Assembly (NCBI RefSeq): GCF_002078875.1
Contig: NC_034410.1
Span: 38,778,145-38,842,144 of the forward strand
DNA: 64,000 bases
DNA from: Numida meleagris
Lineage: Eukaryota > Chordata > Aves > Galliformes > Numididae
Reading direction: 5' to 3'
Positions 63,175 to 64,000 of this stretch are shown piece after piece. The translations under genes and the position numbers were made by a program. Numbering within the stretch: position 1 is the first letter of the stretch; every line of letters begins with the position of its first letter. Under the pieces are notes generated by a model. The model was given only the letters and a program-made list of their open reading frames with translations, was not told where the DNA came from and did no database searches.

Positions 63175-63404
63175 CTTCTCTTCTAAAATCCTCACTCTTT
63201 TCTTTAAAAAGGAATTCTCCTTCTCTGTCTCCTTTAGCCTCTTCTTGATATCTTCATATGCAGTCACAAGTGCAAAGTGTGAAGCAACAGACTCATCTCC
63301 ACTGTAAGCTGAAACAGGAATCTCCCCGTCTCTCTTGTGACCATTGTCTGCTTTTTCATGGTTCAAAATACAGATGTCATCCTCTACCAGCTCCTCCATG
63401 ACAC
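63175..63404 (-). CDS. AZI2: AZI2 (NAP1) first coding exon
   Basis: AZI2, or NAP1, is a cytosolic coiled-coil adaptor. It binds TBK1 and IKKepsilon and supports IRF3 and NF-kB activation and type I interferon induction. The exon starts after an AAATAG acceptor (63406-63405), has five untranslated bases, and then the ATG at 63399-63397 in a good context (GTGTCATGG). Residues 1-75 are encoded and end in LEEK before a GTAAGA donor at 63174. MEELVEDDICILNHEKA and SGDESVASHFALVTAYEDIK match human AZI2 almost exactly. The first coiled coil begins at about residue 45. This is the expected start: it aligns with the human start and has a splice acceptor just upstream. The 5' untranslated exon(s) and promoter are beyond the right edge. 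Confidence 0.97.
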
Positions 63405-64000
63405 CTATTTAAAAAGACAGACGTGAGTAACACGATCATAAATTTATCTTGAGTCTCACCTTAATCTTACACAAAATCTTGAGACCCATTTTATATCTTA
63501 AAATAATTTTAGGAAAAAAACCTTTCACTGTTACTTTATACAAATATTTTGAGTATGCGTCAGATTTACGAGCTCCTCATTTTTATTTAAATGTAACATC
63601 ATCCAATAATCTTTGGTAATAAATGTTTACTATGAAGGAATGTCTAATTAGTGATTTTGCAAGCCAATACTGAAATACAGTAAAAGATTACAGTTGTAGG
63701 AAATCAACTACTATGCTTCCTGAGCACAGGCACACCAAAAGGAAGGTATCTAATTTGATTTGTTCTTGAGTGCAAATATTTATACACTTCCCAAGTTTTA
63801 TAATAGAACTTTAACGTGTGAATTAAAGCATACTTAGTGACATGATTTGTCTCAATGTGTGTGTAAAAGTGGCAGTAATCAGACCAACATTAGGCAAAAC
63901 CACCTGGATGACAAAGACTAAATAATCATTACACTGAACTTTTGTTACAGCACATATTGTGCTAGCTCAGACTCCAGGCTTTAAGGCAGAAGTCCCAACT
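63405..64000 (-). other. AZI2: AZI2 5' intron (partial)
   Basis: This is inferred intron upstream of the first coding exon, cut by the window edge. An acceptor AAATAG sits five bases before the ATG exon segment. No untranslated exon or CpG-rich promoter is visible in these 600 bp. Confidence 0.6.

Noticed and set aside
1..64000. tRNA, rRNA, CRISPR or prokaryote-type systems
   Set aside because: No cloverleaf, rRNA signature or spaced direct repeats were seen. The window is ordinary avian gene and intron DNA.

Overview
The window is vertebrate nuclear DNA, almost certainly from a galliform bird such as chicken. Genes are split into short exons by long AT-rich introns. The recognisable interspersed repeats are avian: CR1 LINE fragments, a Galluhop-type mariner, and solo LTRs of an avian endogenous retrovirus family. 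There are no bacterial-style operons, CRISPR arrays, rRNAs or tRNAs. Gene names and species come from recognising protein sequences by eye; no database search was run.

Two protein-coding genes lie tail to tail. From the left edge to about 43.9 kb is the 3' part of CMC1 on the + strand, a twin CX9C factor for mitochondrial cytochrome c oxidase assembly. Its last three coding exons are at 9426-9518, 40000-40090 and 42628-42742, and exon 1 is not in the window. Intron 2 is about 30.5 kb. It carries two ERV LTRs of one family in opposite orientations, one CR1 copy, several simple repeats and a few candidate conserved regulatory blocks. Intron 3 contains an almost full-length dead mariner.

From about 49.7 kb to the right edge is AZI2 (also called NAP1) on the - strand, a coiled-coil adaptor for the kinases TBK1 and IKKepsilon in innate immune signalling. 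Seven coding exons (63404 down to 50007) give a complete 387-residue reading frame. The untranslated first exon and promoter lie beyond the right edge. The last AZI2 intron uses a GC donor instead of GT, and this is the only donor there that keeps the frame open.

The 5.8 kb between the proposed gene ends (43.9-49.7 kb) holds no recognisable gene or interspersed repeat. CMC1 next to AZI2, convergent, is the arrangement known from human 3p24, so the synteny supports both calls. I found no novel gene system. The points most worth checking are the GC-AG intron, the candidate conserved element near 16.2-16.6 kb, the young-looking insertions with target duplications, and the strand-composition switch near 44 kb.
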